Positions 51,815 to 60,685 of a DNA stretch of 64,000 bases are shown one piece after another (position 1 is the stretch's first letter; each line of letters starts with the position of its first letter). Below the pieces are notes generated by a model that was given only the letters and a program-made list of their open reading frames with translations, was not told the origin of the DNA and ran no database searches. The stretch comes from Sediminicola sp963974715 (lineage in GTDB: Bacteria; Bacteroidota; Bacteroidia; Flavobacteriales; Flavobacteriaceae), in contig CAXBDK010000008.1 of the NCBI GenBank assembly GCA_963974715.1, forward strand, positions 124,001 to 188,000. Direction: 5' to 3'. The translations under genes were made by a program, and so were the position numbers.

Positions 51815-53302
51815 ATGAACTATACAGTCCCCTTTATAAGATCCTTCCCACATTCCATTGTTGCGAAGCTGATATGGGCCCCCTGCCTTTTCTTTATATT
51901 GGCCGCCCTGAACGGCTGCAGTGATGACTTTTTGGATGAAGCTCCCAAGGAAGTGGCCGAGGAACTTTTTTACAATACGGCCGAGGAAGTGGAAGCGGCG
52001 GTGAATGCCATCTATTCCCCTATCCGATACGAATATGCGGAACAGATCGCGGTATTGGACGCCCATACAGATTGGGGCTATGGCCGGGGAAGCAGGGCCA
52101 ACTATAATGACTTCCAAGGTTTCAATTCGGGTAATATCAACGTGGCGGGGAGCAGGTGGAACGCATTTTACCAGAGTATCCGTAATGCCAATCTGGTCAT
52201 AAGGAATGCCCCCAATGGCAATGCGATCACTCCCGCGGAAATAGATCTTTTGGTTTCGGAAGCAAAATTTATGAGGGCACTGAACTATTTTATACTGGTC
52301 CGCAACTGGGGCGGAATCCCCTTGCGTACCGATACCAATCTTGAAAGTATCGATGTTCCCAAGAGCGGGGCAACGGAAGTGTACGACCTTATAATTGCGG
52401 ATCTGGTGGAGGCCGCCGCCAAACTTCCCACTCAGCCCAGGAACTATGGTAGGCCCACTTCCCTTGCTGCCAAGACCATGCTTTCGGAAGTTTACCTTAC
52501 CCTGGGAAGCTATGCGGAGTCGGCCGAAATGGCCTTGGAAGTCATGGATTCCAATGCCTTTTCCTTGGTTGCCGTAACCTCCGTGGAAGACCTGCAATAC
52601 GATCTTTTTGGTCCTACGTTGGTCAGTAGCACCGAAGAAATTTTTTATTTTAAATATACCCGGCAAACTGGGCAGGGCAATTATCTGGTCAACATCCTGA
52701 ACCATCCCGATACCGGACTCTTTAACTTTGGAGGGGCCTATGCCCACTACAGTGATGCCACCAATCCATTTTATGTGGGATGGGACGACAACGACCTACG
52801 AAAAGAACTTTGGGACCAAATCGATTTTGGCCTGGGCGCCACAACCTTGGTATCAAAAAAATATATAGACCAGCAGGCCGTTGAGGTAAGGGGCGCCGGA
52901 AACGACCTTCCCGTATATCGCTATGCCGACGTACTCTTATTGTATGCAGAAGCCAGTGCCAGAGCAGTCGGGGCACCCACCGCCGAAGGAATGGAGGCCC
53001 TGAACATGGTACATAGAAGGGCATATGGACAGGCGGTCGATACGCCCAGTGCCTTTGATTATGTCTTGGGCGATTATAGTTTGGACGGCTTTGTAGATCT
53101 GGTCCTTCGGGAACGGGCGTACGAGTTTATTTTTGAAGGGAAACGCTGGTACGACCTAAAACGTACCAATAAGGCCGCGGAGACCATACTGGCGGTAAAA
53201 GGGATCGATATTGCCGAAAAACACTATCTATGGCCCATCCCGGTTTCAGAAATGGACTTTAACGAAGCACTTTCTCCGGAGGACCAGAACCCGGGCTACT
53301 GA
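51815..53302 (+). CDS. SusD/RagB family nutrient-binding lipoprotein
   Basis: 495 residues. Signal peptide with lipobox ALNGC-S; the first ATG (51815) leaves a long, basic n-region of about 17 residues. After the Cys comes DDFLDEAPKEVAEELFYNTAEEVEAA, then TPR-like helices and the C-terminal RERAYEFIFEGKRWYDLKRT and NPGY ending, all standard for SusD. It works as the surface lid of the SusC channel encoded just upstream. Intact. Confidence 0.94.
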   Translation: MNYTVPFIRSFPHSIVAKLIWAPCLFFILAALNGCSDDFLDEAPKEVAEELFYNTAEEVEAAVNAIYSPIRYEYAEQIAVLDAHTDWGYGRGSRANYNDFQGFNSGNINVAGSRWNAFYQSIRNANLVIRNAPNGNAITPAEIDLLVSEAKFMRALNYFILVRNWGGIPLRTDTNLESIDVPKSGATEVYDLIIADLVEAAAKLPTQPRNYGRPTSLAAKTMLSEVYLTLGSYAESAEMALEVMDSNAFSLVAVTSVEDLQYDLFGPTLVSSTEEIFYFKYTRQTGQGNYLVNILNHPDTGLFNFGGAYAHYSDATNPFYVGWDDNDLRKELWDQIDFGLGATTLVSKKYIDQQAVEVRGAGNDLPVYRYADVLLLYAEASARAVGAPTAEGMEALNMVHRRAYGQAVDTPSAFDYVLGDYSLDGFVDLVLRERAYEFIFEGKRWYDLKRTNKAAETILAVKGIDIAEKHYLWPIPVSEMDFNEALSPEDQNPGY

Positions 53303-53515
53303 TGGACCAGATCGCTACACTACCACTCCCCTGTTCACGGCCTGCATTTGGCCCAACCTAAAAACTTTCCCATAAGTTTGGGAAAGGCTTATCTCGTTGC
53401 CCAAATTCTGGATTCCAGTTTCCTTTAAGTTTCCCTTTCCAGATGTATTAACACTGGAAAGCATCCGAACGAGGAAAAAAGAGCGAATAAATTATTTTAT
53501 TGGAACGGCACGAAT

Positions 53516-53523
53516 TATTTTTG
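53516..53523 (+). promoter_or_regulatory. -7 promoter element very close to a start codon
   Basis: TATTTTTG fits TAnnTTTG and ends only 4 bp before the ATG at 53528. If used, the mRNA would be leaderless or nearly so. No well-spaced -33 element is seen. Confidence 0.4.
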
Positions 53524-53527
53524 TGCC

Positions 53528-53905
53528 ATGAAGCAGTACGTGATTCTTATTGTCGGGTTTTTTATGCTCGTCAGACCACTTTGGCCAGTGGTGGAATACG
53601 TTGCCAATTATGACTATATAAAAAACGTACTTTGCGAAAACAGGGATAGGCCACAGCTAAATTGCGATGGAAAATGTTACCTCGCCAAGCAATTTGCAAA
53701 GGAAGCAGAGCGTTCCGAAAAGAATCCCTTCGGCGAAAAACAGTCCAAGACCGAAATCCAGCCCATTGTTTTCTTCCAGGAGTTGGCCGTAATGCATTTT
53801 AGCGTTATGTCCCATCTGGGCAAGAAAAAAAGATTTTATCCCTTATCGGCACTTACGGCGCTGCTTTTGACCACCGATATTGCACATCCACCACAATACT
53901 CCTAA
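53528..53905 (+). CDS. Small Cys-motif membrane-anchored protein of unknown function
   Basis: 125 residues. A hydrophobic N-terminal segment (about 3-24) is followed by VLCENRDRPQLNCDGKCYLAKQ with Cys36, Cys46 and Cys50, then a Lys/Glu-rich stretch and a second hydrophobic part near residues 102-115. I have seen this ENRD.P.L.C.GKCYL pattern in Bacteroidota small proteins near metal-related genes, but know no function. The Cys set could bind copper or another metal. It lies 156 bp before mbnP-type genes on the same strand, which fits a copper role (inference). Confidence 0.6.
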   Translation: MKQYVILIVGFFMLVRPLWPVVEYVANYDYIKNVLCENRDRPQLNCDGKCYLAKQFAKEAERSEKNPFGEKQSKTEIQPIVFFQELAVMHFSVMSHLGKKKRFYPLSALTALLLTTDIAHPPQYS

Positions 53906-54061
53906 AACCTACAGGTACTTCATGCACTTCGGACACCTTTAGCTCCGCCAGTACTCTGTGCCTCGAATTTTCAAAATACTCCAGTAAAAATGGCCCTTTC
54001 CATATTCACAACCGAAAATGGATAGGGAATCCCACAATCGATAATGTCAAAATAACAAAAT

Positions 54062-54865
54062 ATGAAAACATATAATATTTGCCTTTTGGGCCTATTGGCC
54101 TTTGTACTTTTTTCCTGCTCCAACGATGATTCCGGGGATACGGATACCCTCACCGGAAGTGGGGAGGTTTCCATCAAATTCGACAATGGCTATGCGGGCA
54201 ATGACCTCATTTTAGGCGCTTCCAATCCGGCCAACGCCAATGGCGAGATCCTGACCGTAAACCGCTTTAACTATATCGTCGGCAATTTTCGGTTGGTGGA
54301 CAAGGAGGGGGTGGAATACACCTTTCCGAAGGATGATGGCTATTTTATCGTCAACCAGGAATCTGAAACGGACAATGTAGTATTACCGGGGATACCGGCA
54401 GGCGAGTACACCACCCTTAAGTTCGGGGTGGGCGTAGATCGGGAAAAATACCTTCAGGGGGCCGAGGGCCAGGGTGATTTTCTTGCGTTGGCCGAACAAA
54501 ACGATATGATGTGGTCTTGGCAGGCCGGGTACAAGTTCTTGAGCTTTGAGGGGAGTTTTACCTCGGAGACCATCAGCGAACCTACCGAATTTGTCATCCA
54601 TATGGGAAGCCATGGATCTAGTTTGGACAATTATCGGGAAGTTAGCTTACCGCTGCCCAATAACATCAAAGTAGGACATGAAATGGATGCCAGTATCCAT
54701 TTAAAGATCGATGCCTCCAAAATATTGGTGGGAACTACCAACTCCATAGCCCTCAGCGAAAAGTCGGTCATCATGGTAGACGAGGTAAAATCGCCCCAGA
54801 TAGCGGTAAACACTTCCCAAATGTTCACGGTGGACCACGTACATAATGGTGGTGGACATGACTGA
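54062..54865 (+). CDS. MbnP family copper-binding lipoprotein
   Basis: 267 residues. Lipobox LFSC-S (Cys19), then an acidic linker and the MbnP domain: SIKFDNGYAGNDLILG, NGEILTVNRFNYIVGNFRL and QNDMMWSWQAGYKFLSFEG, with a His-rich C-terminus (VDHVHNGGGHD). In characterised MbnP proteins a Trp is converted to kynurenine by the partner MbnH and the protein then binds copper; the conserved MMWSWQ Trp residues are candidates. The partner gene follows directly, so the pair is complete. Confidence 0.88.
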   Translation: MKTYNICLLGLLAFVLFSCSNDDSGDTDTLTGSGEVSIKFDNGYAGNDLILGASNPANANGEILTVNRFNYIVGNFRLVDKEGVEYTFPKDDGYFIVNQESETDNVVLPGIPAGEYTTLKFGVGVDREKYLQGAEGQGDFLALAEQNDMMWSWQAGYKFLSFEGSFTSETISEPTEFVIHMGSHGSSLDNYREVSLPLPNNIKVGHEMDASIHLKIDASKILVGTTNSIALSEKSVIMVDEVKSPQIAVNTSQMFTVDHVHNGGGHD

Positions 54866-54929
54866 TCTGTCCCTATCCAATCAATTAAATGTGACTGCCC
54901 TATTACATCGGGCGGTCACATTACCCAAG

Positions 54930-55982
54930 ATGGCCATAAGACCATTCGTGTTGCTTTTGGGCTGGGCCCCACTCTTTTTGGGCAGCTGCTCCAGTGATGG
55001 GGAGGATTACCGGACCATAGACGAGCCATTGGATTTTGAAGTCCCTGCCAATTTTCCACGGCCAAGTTACGACCTGACCGCCAATCCTCCTACAAAAGCG
55101 GGATTTGAACTGGGCAAAAAACTTTTCTACGATGGGCAGCTCTCTGCCAATGGATTTATTTCATGTGGTTTCTGTCACGAACAAAGAACCGCTTTTACCC
55201 ATCACGGACACCAGTTCAGCCATGGCGTGAACGACCTGGAAGGCAGCAGAAATACCCCCGCCATACAGAATATGGCATTTATGGAGGAATTCGCTTGGGA
55301 CGGGGCCACTTCCCATTTAGATCTTTTTCCCATCATTCCCATCACCAACGAGGTGGAGATGGGCGAAACGATGGCCAATGTGATCGCCAAACTAAATGCA
55401 GATCCAGAATACAGGAATCTTTTTTCCAGGGCGTTTGAGGATGGGGGCGTGAACAATGAGAATTTCCTAAAGGCCCTCTCGCAATTTATGGTGATGATGG
55501 TCTCTGCCAATTCCCGATATGACAAACATATACGGAAGGAAACGGGAGGGGAACTGACCGATCGGGAACTACAGGGAATGAAGGTCTTTAGGGAGAAATG
55601 TGCCAACTGTCACAGTAGCGATCTTTTTACGGATGGTGCCTTTAGAAACAACGGACTGCCCCCGCATCCCGAGCTTCAGGATCTGGGAAGGGAGGAGGTA
55701 AGCGGTGCAGCGGCGGACCGCCATGCTTTTAAGGTGCCCAGCCTTCGCAACGTTTCCCTTACCGCTCCCTATATGCACGACGGAAGGTTTGGCACCCTAC
55801 GGGCGGTACTAGATTTTTATGGCAGTGGGGTAATAGATTCCCCCACCCTTGACCCCTTTCTTAACAAAGACGGGAAATTGGGCATCCCCCTTTCCAGCTT
55901 GGAAAAGGAAGACCTGATCTCCTTTTTAAACACATTAACGGATGAAACCTATATCAATGATGAACGTTTTGCGGAATATTAA
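54930..55982 (+). CDS. MbnH-like diheme cytochrome-c peroxidase family lipoprotein
   Basis: 350 residues from ATG 54930, which gives a lipoprotein signal (FVLLLGWAPLFLGSC-S). In-frame ATGs at 54846 and 54858 would overlap the mbnP end but delay the signal by 24-28 residues. Two heme-binding motifs, CGFCH and CANCH, and the peroxidase-family segments GFELGKKLFYDGQLSANG, NTPAIQNMAF and SLRNVSLTAPYMHDGRFGTL are present. Expected to be a periplasmic diheme enzyme that oxidises a Trp of MbnP. Bacterial cytochrome-c peroxidase activity is the alternative, but the mbnP neighbour favours MbnH. Confidence 0.87.
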   Translation: MAIRPFVLLLGWAPLFLGSCSSDGEDYRTIDEPLDFEVPANFPRPSYDLTANPPTKAGFELGKKLFYDGQLSANGFISCGFCHEQRTAFTHHGHQFSHGVNDLEGSRNTPAIQNMAFMEEFAWDGATSHLDLFPIIPITNEVEMGETMANVIAKLNADPEYRNLFSRAFEDGGVNNENFLKALSQFMVMMVSANSRYDKHIRKETGGELTDRELQGMKVFREKCANCHSSDLFTDGAFRNNGLPPHPELQDLGREEVSGAAADRHAFKVPSLRNVSLTAPYMHDGRFGTLRAVLDFYGSGVIDSPTLDPFLNKDGKLGIPLSSLEKEDLISFLNTLTDETYINDERFAEY

Positions 55983-56961
55983 CCCATTTATCTTCCTAGT
56001 TTGTGCCACACTCCCTGTTCTTTTATATGGTAACGATGGCCCATGGGTACCTTGTGCACATCATCTTGACACATATGAACATGGACAGTACAGCTATTTC
56101 GACTTTTGTGATACCTGTGGATGTGGCAGTAGCGGGGGCAGTATGGGCTATGGCACGGGCCTCAACAATAATTTCTTGGGCCTAAGGTATATCGGACAGC
56201 AATATCGGTCCCGGGACGGTATTTTTGCCGATTCTCCTTGGATCGACGAACGTTTTAATACGGTACAGCTCTGGGGAAATTTTCCGATTGCCGAAAGGAT
56301 ACTATTGAACGTAATGGTGCCCTATCAGTTCCACCAACGTACATTGCCCGATGGTACCGATCAAGATATAAGAGGTCTGGGGGATATGAGTATCCTAGGG
56401 CTCTATAACCTTATCAAGGGCACTCCTGACAGTATCGTATCCATAAAACCGGAGCACTATCTACAGGTGGGTGCGGGGATAAAAATGCCCACTGGAAAAT
56501 TTGACAGGGAAAACAATCTGGGAAGTGTCAACCCAAGTTTTCAGTTGGGCAATGGGAGCTGGGATTATGTTTTGGCCATGAACTATGGTTTTACCCACCG
56601 AAACTGGGGAGTGAGCACCTTATTGAACTATACGATAAAAACCGAAAACCCCAAGGAATACAAATTTGGAAACCAGATCAACTACGGTATCAACGTTTTT
56701 AAGACCTATTATGTTTCCAATTCCTTATCACTTACCCCCATTGCAGGTCTGGCAGGGGAAAGCTATGGGACAAACAGGGAATTTGATACCGATGTTGCCA
56801 ATACCAAGGGCGATGTTTTCTTGGGAAAAGTAAGCATGGAGGCCACTTACAATCAATTTTCATTGGGCATACTGGGCATGCTGCCCTTAGACCAAAATTT
56901 GAACAATGGCAAAGTGGAACTGAAAAATAGGGTGTCGATCTACCTAAACGTCAACTTGTAA
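55957..56961 (+). CDS. Outer-membrane protein of the mbnP-mbnH operon
   Basis: 334 residues from ATG 55957 (ATGs at 55942 and 55960 are alternatives); it overlaps the mbnH end by about 26 bp. After the signal peptide (ending LLYGN) comes a Cys/His-rich segment, PCAHHLDTYEHGQ and CDTCGCGSSGGSMGYG, then a beta-barrel with NNFLGLRYIGQQYRS and a KMPTGKFDREN turn, ending in a Leu. Proteins of this kind often accompany MbnP/MbnH in Bacteroidota. The Cys/His cluster could bind copper; a transport role is suggested only by the barrel. Confidence 0.7.
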   Translation: MMNVLRNINPFIFLVCATLPVLLYGNDGPWVPCAHHLDTYEHGQYSYFDFCDTCGCGSSGGSMGYGTGLNNNFLGLRYIGQQYRSRDGIFADSPWIDERFNTVQLWGNFPIAERILLNVMVPYQFHQRTLPDGTDQDIRGLGDMSILGLYNLIKGTPDSIVSIKPEHYLQVGAGIKMPTGKFDRENNLGSVNPSFQLGNGSWDYVLAMNYGFTHRNWGVSTLLNYTIKTENPKEYKFGNQINYGINVFKTYYVSNSLSLTPIAGLAGESYGTNREFDTDVANTKGDVFLGKVSMEATYNQFSLGILGMLPLDQNLNNGKVELKNRVSIYLNVNL

Positions 56962-57369
56962 GGGTCATATTGCCAAAAAACGGATGGTTCCCCGTCATAA
57001 TTGGGGAACCATATTGCCCATGGGTGTACGAAGGGCGAACCCCTGCCCTATTTCTCGGGCCATTGCCGAAAGCATGCCATATTGGCTTGGCCATATGTAT
57101 CCTTAACATAGGATGATGGCACGCAAAATCCGTCATTTATAGCATGAGGTTCTTCCGATTATAAGTGTATTTAATTTTATTTCTTACCGCTGATTCCCCA
57201 AATTTTTTGTAACTATTTGAAATTCATAAGAACCAATTTTATTGGAACAGGGAACCCTTTGATTATTTTTTATTTGGTATTTAAGGTTTTGATAAGATTG
57301 TTTATAACAGACTTTTTCAAGTAATTTTTAGATTTTGTATATGTTCCTTTTGTACCCGATTTTTCTTGT
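56962..57369. other. Convergent intergenic stretch
   Basis: 408 bp between converging genes. It holds the hairpin at 56984-57012, followed by AT-rich sequence (57130-57370) without a recognisable gene. Confidence 0.5.
56984..57012. terminator. Hairpin between converging operons
   Basis: Perfect 10-bp arms ATGGTTCCCC / GGGGAACCAT with a 9-nt loop. On the minus strand a run of six T follows three bases later; the plus strand has no T run. Likely a terminator for both directions, best for the minus strand. Confidence 0.65.
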
Positions 57370-57843
57370 CTATGGCAAAACAGATGGCCTATATTCAAAA
57401 ATGTAGGCTATCCTATCCTGTGGGTTCATTCGTATGCCGTTAACTGGAAGTGGGTCCCCGTTCTCGACCTTATAATGGAATTTTAAAGACCCCTCTTCCC
57501 CATCACCTTCAACAGCAATGCTTTCCTCAGAAAGAAGGTCCTTACTTATATTGCTTCCGAACCACCTTGGATTCTCTATATAGTTCCAGGTCAGATAGGT
57601 GTACCTTTCCCCCGCAACATGATGCCCACTTCCACTAAGTGCCGCTGTATAGGCCCTATCATTGCCATACAAAACCGACATGCTCTTACTTTTCGGATTG
57701 ATGGAAGTGGTTATTACCCTAAGATCTCCTTGATCAAAAATCATCCTTTGCGGTTTTGGCCCGAAAGCAATTTCATTGGTACAGGCTGCGAAAATTACGG
57801 AGGAGAGAATGAACAATTTGTTTCTTAATTGAATGTTTTTCAT
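57370..57843 (-). CDS. Lipoprotein of unknown function in the cytochrome P460 operon
   Basis: 157 residues. Lipobox FAAC-T (Cys21). The mature protein begins IAFGPKPQRMIFDQGDLRVIT and contains NDRAYTAALSGSGHHVAGERYTYLTWN and IENPRWFGSNISKDLLSEE; it is beta-rich. I do not recognise the family. It lies 6 bp after the P460 fusion gene on the same strand and could be its partner. Two adjacent His residues near the middle might contact a metal or heme, but that is speculative. Confidence 0.6.
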   Translation of the reverse strand: MKNIQLRNKLFILSSVIFAACTNEIAFGPKPQRMIFDQGDLRVITTSINPKSKSMSVLYGNDRAYTAALSGSGHHVAGERYTYLTWNYIENPRWFGSNISKDLLSEESIAVEGDGEEGSLKFHYKVENGDPLPVNGIRMNPQDRIAYIFEYRPSVLP

Positions 57844-57849
57844 AATTCC

Positions 57850-58848
57850 TTATTTTTGGACAGCTGTTTTTAGCGGCACGTTAAAAAGGTAACCGGTTTC
57901 CTTGGCTTTTAGACGGTGACAGCTTATACAGGAGGTTACGGCAAAATCGGAAGTTTTACCATAGGGCGTACGCTTCTGTGTGGAAAATTTTGCAAATCCC
58001 CAACCTTCCGTATCACGATATTTTGAATTGTTCTTCACCATAAACTGTACATTTACGAACTTATCGGGAATTATTTCCCCATATCGGTTTTCTACCTGTT
58101 CCCATACCGCTTTTGCTACTATGGCCCCATTCGGAAAAGGGTCGATCTGTTCTTCCCCAATCGCCCTAACGGCAATATCATTTCCATAGGTGACCCGCAT
58201 TGTTCCGTCGTAGAGGGTGTTCAAGCTCAATATCTTCCATTTCTTAAAATCATCCGAATAGGCTATTTCGTTCGGGGAAGATCGAACAGTGCCATCAGAA
58301 TGATCCGGCTTTTCCAAATGCTTGCCCACAGTCTTAAATTTGCGCTGTTTCCATATTTCAAACTCCTTGTTCGCCGATTCCTTGCGAGCAGTGTCCCCAA
58401 TAAAAGCGTCCTTGGACAGTGAATGGACATAATTTTCAATTGCTTTTATTTCGGAACTTGAGATACGGGCCTCCGGATGTAAGACCAAATATTTCCCCAA
58501 GGGCATCCTTTCGGATTTGACCATGTTCAATATGGCCCATGATTTTCCTTTGTGGGCCGCGGGAGTGCTGTCCCATTCGGAGAAATTCATTACGCTCCTT
58601 GCCAATTCAACATCCTTTTTTACAAACCAAGAAATAGGGGCCAACTTATCGTACCACTTTAGGTCTGTTACATTGGAGTGGCAATTGTAACAGGCCCGTT
58701 TAAGGATGGTATTTATTTCTTTTGGAAATTGCGCTTCCGCCAGTATGGGTCTTTTCTCTATGGGTGCCCCTATGAACTGTATAAGTATGGATACCAATAC
58801 TATTCCAAGAAAAATGGTACTTGCAATTCTTTTTGTACGCTTATCCAT
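57850..58848 (-). CDS. Heme-binding domain / cytochrome P460 fusion protein
   Basis: 332 residues from ATG 58848, directly before a membrane anchor or signal (IASTIFLGIVLVSILIQF). The N-terminal heme-binding domain has ACYNCHS and the family segment WYDKLAPISWFVKKDV; the C-terminal cytochrome P460 domain (about 195-325) ends with SCISCHR. So two c-type hemes are expected, facing the periplasm. P460 proteins oxidise hydroxylamine or bind NO, but the diagnostic Lys-heme cross-link cannot be judged here. The ATG lies one base after the stop of the DoxX gene, so they are coupled. Confidence 0.85.
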   Translation of the reverse strand: MDKRTKRIASTIFLGIVLVSILIQFIGAPIEKRPILAEAQFPKEINTILKRACYNCHSNVTDLKWYDKLAPISWFVKKDVELARSVMNFSEWDSTPAAHKGKSWAILNMVKSERMPLGKYLVLHPEARISSSEIKAIENYVHSLSKDAFIGDTARKESANKEFEIWKQRKFKTVGKHLEKPDHSDGTVRSSPNEIAYSDDFKKWKILSLNTLYDGTMRVTYGNDIAVRAIGEEQIDPFPNGAIVAKAVWEQVENRYGEIIPDKFVNVQFMVKNNSKYRDTEGWGFAKFSTQKRTPYGKTSDFAVTSCISCHRLKAKETGYLFNVPLKTAVQK

Positions 58849-58849
58849 T

Positions 58850-59290
58850 TCAATCCAATTTAATGTTCGGTCCATGGATATTTCTCCCATTTACCTGCGG
58901 TTCTCCGCTAGTGGAAACATAGTTGTGCTTACGGAACATCAAATAGGTCGTCATGACCATCAAAAAAGCAATGATGGGAGGCAGCAAATCGGAAGCCCCG
59001 AATACGGCACATCCGGATACCGTGGCAAAAAAAATATCGAAAAAGAGACCCGCGAACACCCATTCCTTTAGCCAAAAAATCCCTTTCCTTGTCGGAAGGA
59101 TCAGAATTAAGACTCCCAGCAACTTTGCTATGCCCAAGGTGGTGATGAAATAGGCGGGATATCCGAGGGCGATCGTTTTGTTCCAGACCAAGGGATTTCG
59201 TGTAATTTCAAAAAGGCCGCTGCTACCGAACCAAAGGGCCGTCAATACCAGACCCGTCAAATAAATCGATTTTTGTTTTGTAGTGTTCAT
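58850..59290 (-). CDS. DoxX-like family membrane protein
   Basis: 146 residues with four membrane segments. The features LTALWFGSSGLFEI and LGYPAYFITTLGIAKLLGVLILI are typical of DoxX-like (DUF417-related) proteins of Bacteroidota. The hydrophilic C-terminal tail is about 25 residues. DoxX homologues are tied to quinol or thiosulfate redox chemistry in some organisms, but most are uncharacterised. It starts the operon with the heme protein and lipoprotein genes. Confidence 0.85.
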   Translation of the reverse strand: MNTTKQKSIYLTGLVLTALWFGSSGLFEITRNPLVWNKTIALGYPAYFITTLGIAKLLGVLILILPTRKGIFWLKEWVFAGLFFDIFFATVSGCAVFGASDLLPPIIAFLMVMTTYLMFRKHNYVSTSGEPQVNGRNIHGPNIKLD

Positions 59291-59493
59291 AAGGGTATAT
59301 CATAAAATTAATGTGCCAGCTCCTGCTTCCATTAAGATCGGTCGATCATTCCACCCGACCTTTTAAGGATTACTTCAGAGCTTAGATCAGGTTCAAAATT
59401 AGGGGTAGATCTTTACTTCGATTTTGCTAAAGGGTTCAAGTAAGGTTTGTAAAAAAGATCATCCAAAAAGAGGATTTTTACCAATATTGTCCT

Positions 59494-60234
59494 TTAAAGG
59501 GTCATGCCGCCATCAAGCACAAAGTCGGCACCCGTTATGAACGATGCGGAATCGGAACATAAATATGCGACCATTGTTGCAACATCTGCAGGTACCCCGA
59601 TTTTCTTGAGCGGAATCGTATCCGCCAAATTGTCCCAAATATCCCGAGCGGTCGTTTCGTCATAGGATTTGTTCAGTACCTCCGTTAGCGTAGGGCCGGG
59701 ACTGACCATATTTACCCTGATCTTGCTAGGTGCCAGTTCGGCCGCCGCCGTTTTTGCAATAGAACGAACGGCCGCTTTGCTGGCCTGGTAAATGGAACTT
59801 CCGGGATAATTTGTAGTGGCCACATTAGAGGATAAAAATACTACGGAAGCCCCTTCGTTAAGCAACGGTATAAATTTGCTCAAGGTAAAATAAGCCCCTC
59901 TAAAGTTGATGTCCATCACAGTATCGAAATTCGCTTCCTTGGCGTCCGCTATGGGACCTGCCGCACCTGTAATGCCCGCATTTATGAACAATATATCCAC
60001 TTTCCGGAATTCCCTTTTACAGAAGTCGACCAGTTTATCAATATCGCCCGGTTCGGACTGATCTGCCACAAAAGGGATGGCCCCGATTTCCGCTGCCGCG
60101 GTTTCAATGGCCCCCTTACGTCTTCCCGTTATAAGTACCGTGGCCCCTTCCGATACCAAGTTTTGTGCCGTGGCATATCCTATACCACTGTTTCCCCCTG
60201 TAATGATCGCAATTTTTTTGTTTGGATTTTTCAT
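59494..60234 (-). CDS. Short-chain dehydrogenase/reductase
   Basis: 246 residues, a classical SDR. NAD(P)-binding motif TGGNSGIG at residues 12-19, NAG at 85-87, catalytic Ser135/136, Tyr149 and Lys153 (YQASK), and the C-terminal FITGADFVLDGGMTL. Arg residues after the second strand (TGRRK) favour NADPH. It is divergent from an HxlR regulator across a 115-bp region with a palindromic operator candidate, so the regulator probably controls it. The substrate is unknown. Confidence 0.92.
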   Translation of the reverse strand: MKNPNKKIAIITGGNSGIGYATAQNLVSEGATVLITGRRKGAIETAAAEIGAIPFVADQSEPGDIDKLVDFCKREFRKVDILFINAGITGAAGPIADAKEANFDTVMDINFRGAYFTLSKFIPLLNEGASVVFLSSNVATTNYPGSSIYQASKAAVRSIAKTAAAELAPSKIRVNMVSPGPTLTEVLNKSYDETTARDIWDNLADTIPLKKIGVPADVATMVAYLCSDSASFITGADFVLDGGMTL

Positions 60235-60280
60235 GTTTTAGCAGATTTAATGGACCGTATTTAATTTTAGGTTTCGGATA

Positions 60281-60288
60281 CAAAAATA
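60281..60288 (-). promoter_or_regulatory. -7 promoter element of the SDR gene
   Basis: Minus strand TATTTTTG fits TAnnTTTG, 46 bp before the SDR start. Confidence 0.5.
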
Positions 60289-60297
60289 TTCGTTATT

Positions 60298-60334
60298 TGA
60301 TATACATTTGTAATCAGTATAACAGAGTATATCA
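60298..60334. promoter_or_regulatory. HxlR operator candidate between divergent genes
   Basis: Perfect 8-bp inverted repeat TGATATAC (60298-60305) / GTATATCA (60327-60334) with a 21-bp spacer. The left arm overlaps the hxlR-side -7 element TACATTTG (60303-60310), so binding would block that promoter. Confidence 0.6.
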
Positions 60335-60349
60335 GATACCCATATTACT

Positions 60350-60685
60350 ATGACCAGAAATCAAGAGGAGGAACTAAGGGCATTACAGGATACCCTATAT
60401 TTTATAGGTGGTAAATGGCGCTTGCCCATTATCAATTCGATCTGTAACGGGAACAGGCGTTTTCGGGAAATCGAACGTAGTATTCCCGGTATCACCACCC
60501 GAATGGTGGCAAAGGAGCTAAAGGAAATGGAAATGAACAAACTGGTGAAAAGGAACGTGTATCCTGATACACCCGTACTGATAGAATACGTACCGACCGA
60601 ACACTGCAGGTCTTTCGGCAAAATTATTCAGGAAATGATCGACTGGGGAAAAGATTATCGCAAAATTGTTGTCGAAAAAGATTAG
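60350..60685 (+). CDS. HxlR family transcriptional regulator
   Basis: 111 residues. The winged-helix core shows IGGKWRLPIINSICNGNRRFREIERSIPGITTRMVAKELKEMEMNKLV, the HxlR signature (GGKW....I...L..G..RF.E....), and the wing NVYPDTPVLIEYVPTE. The usual conserved N-terminal Cys of redox- or aldehyde-sensing HxlR members is absent; one Cys lies in the SICNGN turn and another near CRSFG. Divergent from an SDR gene, with the operator candidate in between. Confidence 0.92.
   Translation: MTRNQEEELRALQDTLYFIGGKWRLPIINSICNGNRRFREIERSIPGITTRMVAKELKEMEMNKLVKRNVYPDTPVLIEYVPTEHCRSFGKIIQEMIDWGKDYRKIVVEKD

Noticed and set aside
51800..52747. 315-codon open frame antisense to susD
   Set aside because: Overlaps the intact SusD coding region over its whole length and has no recognisable features.
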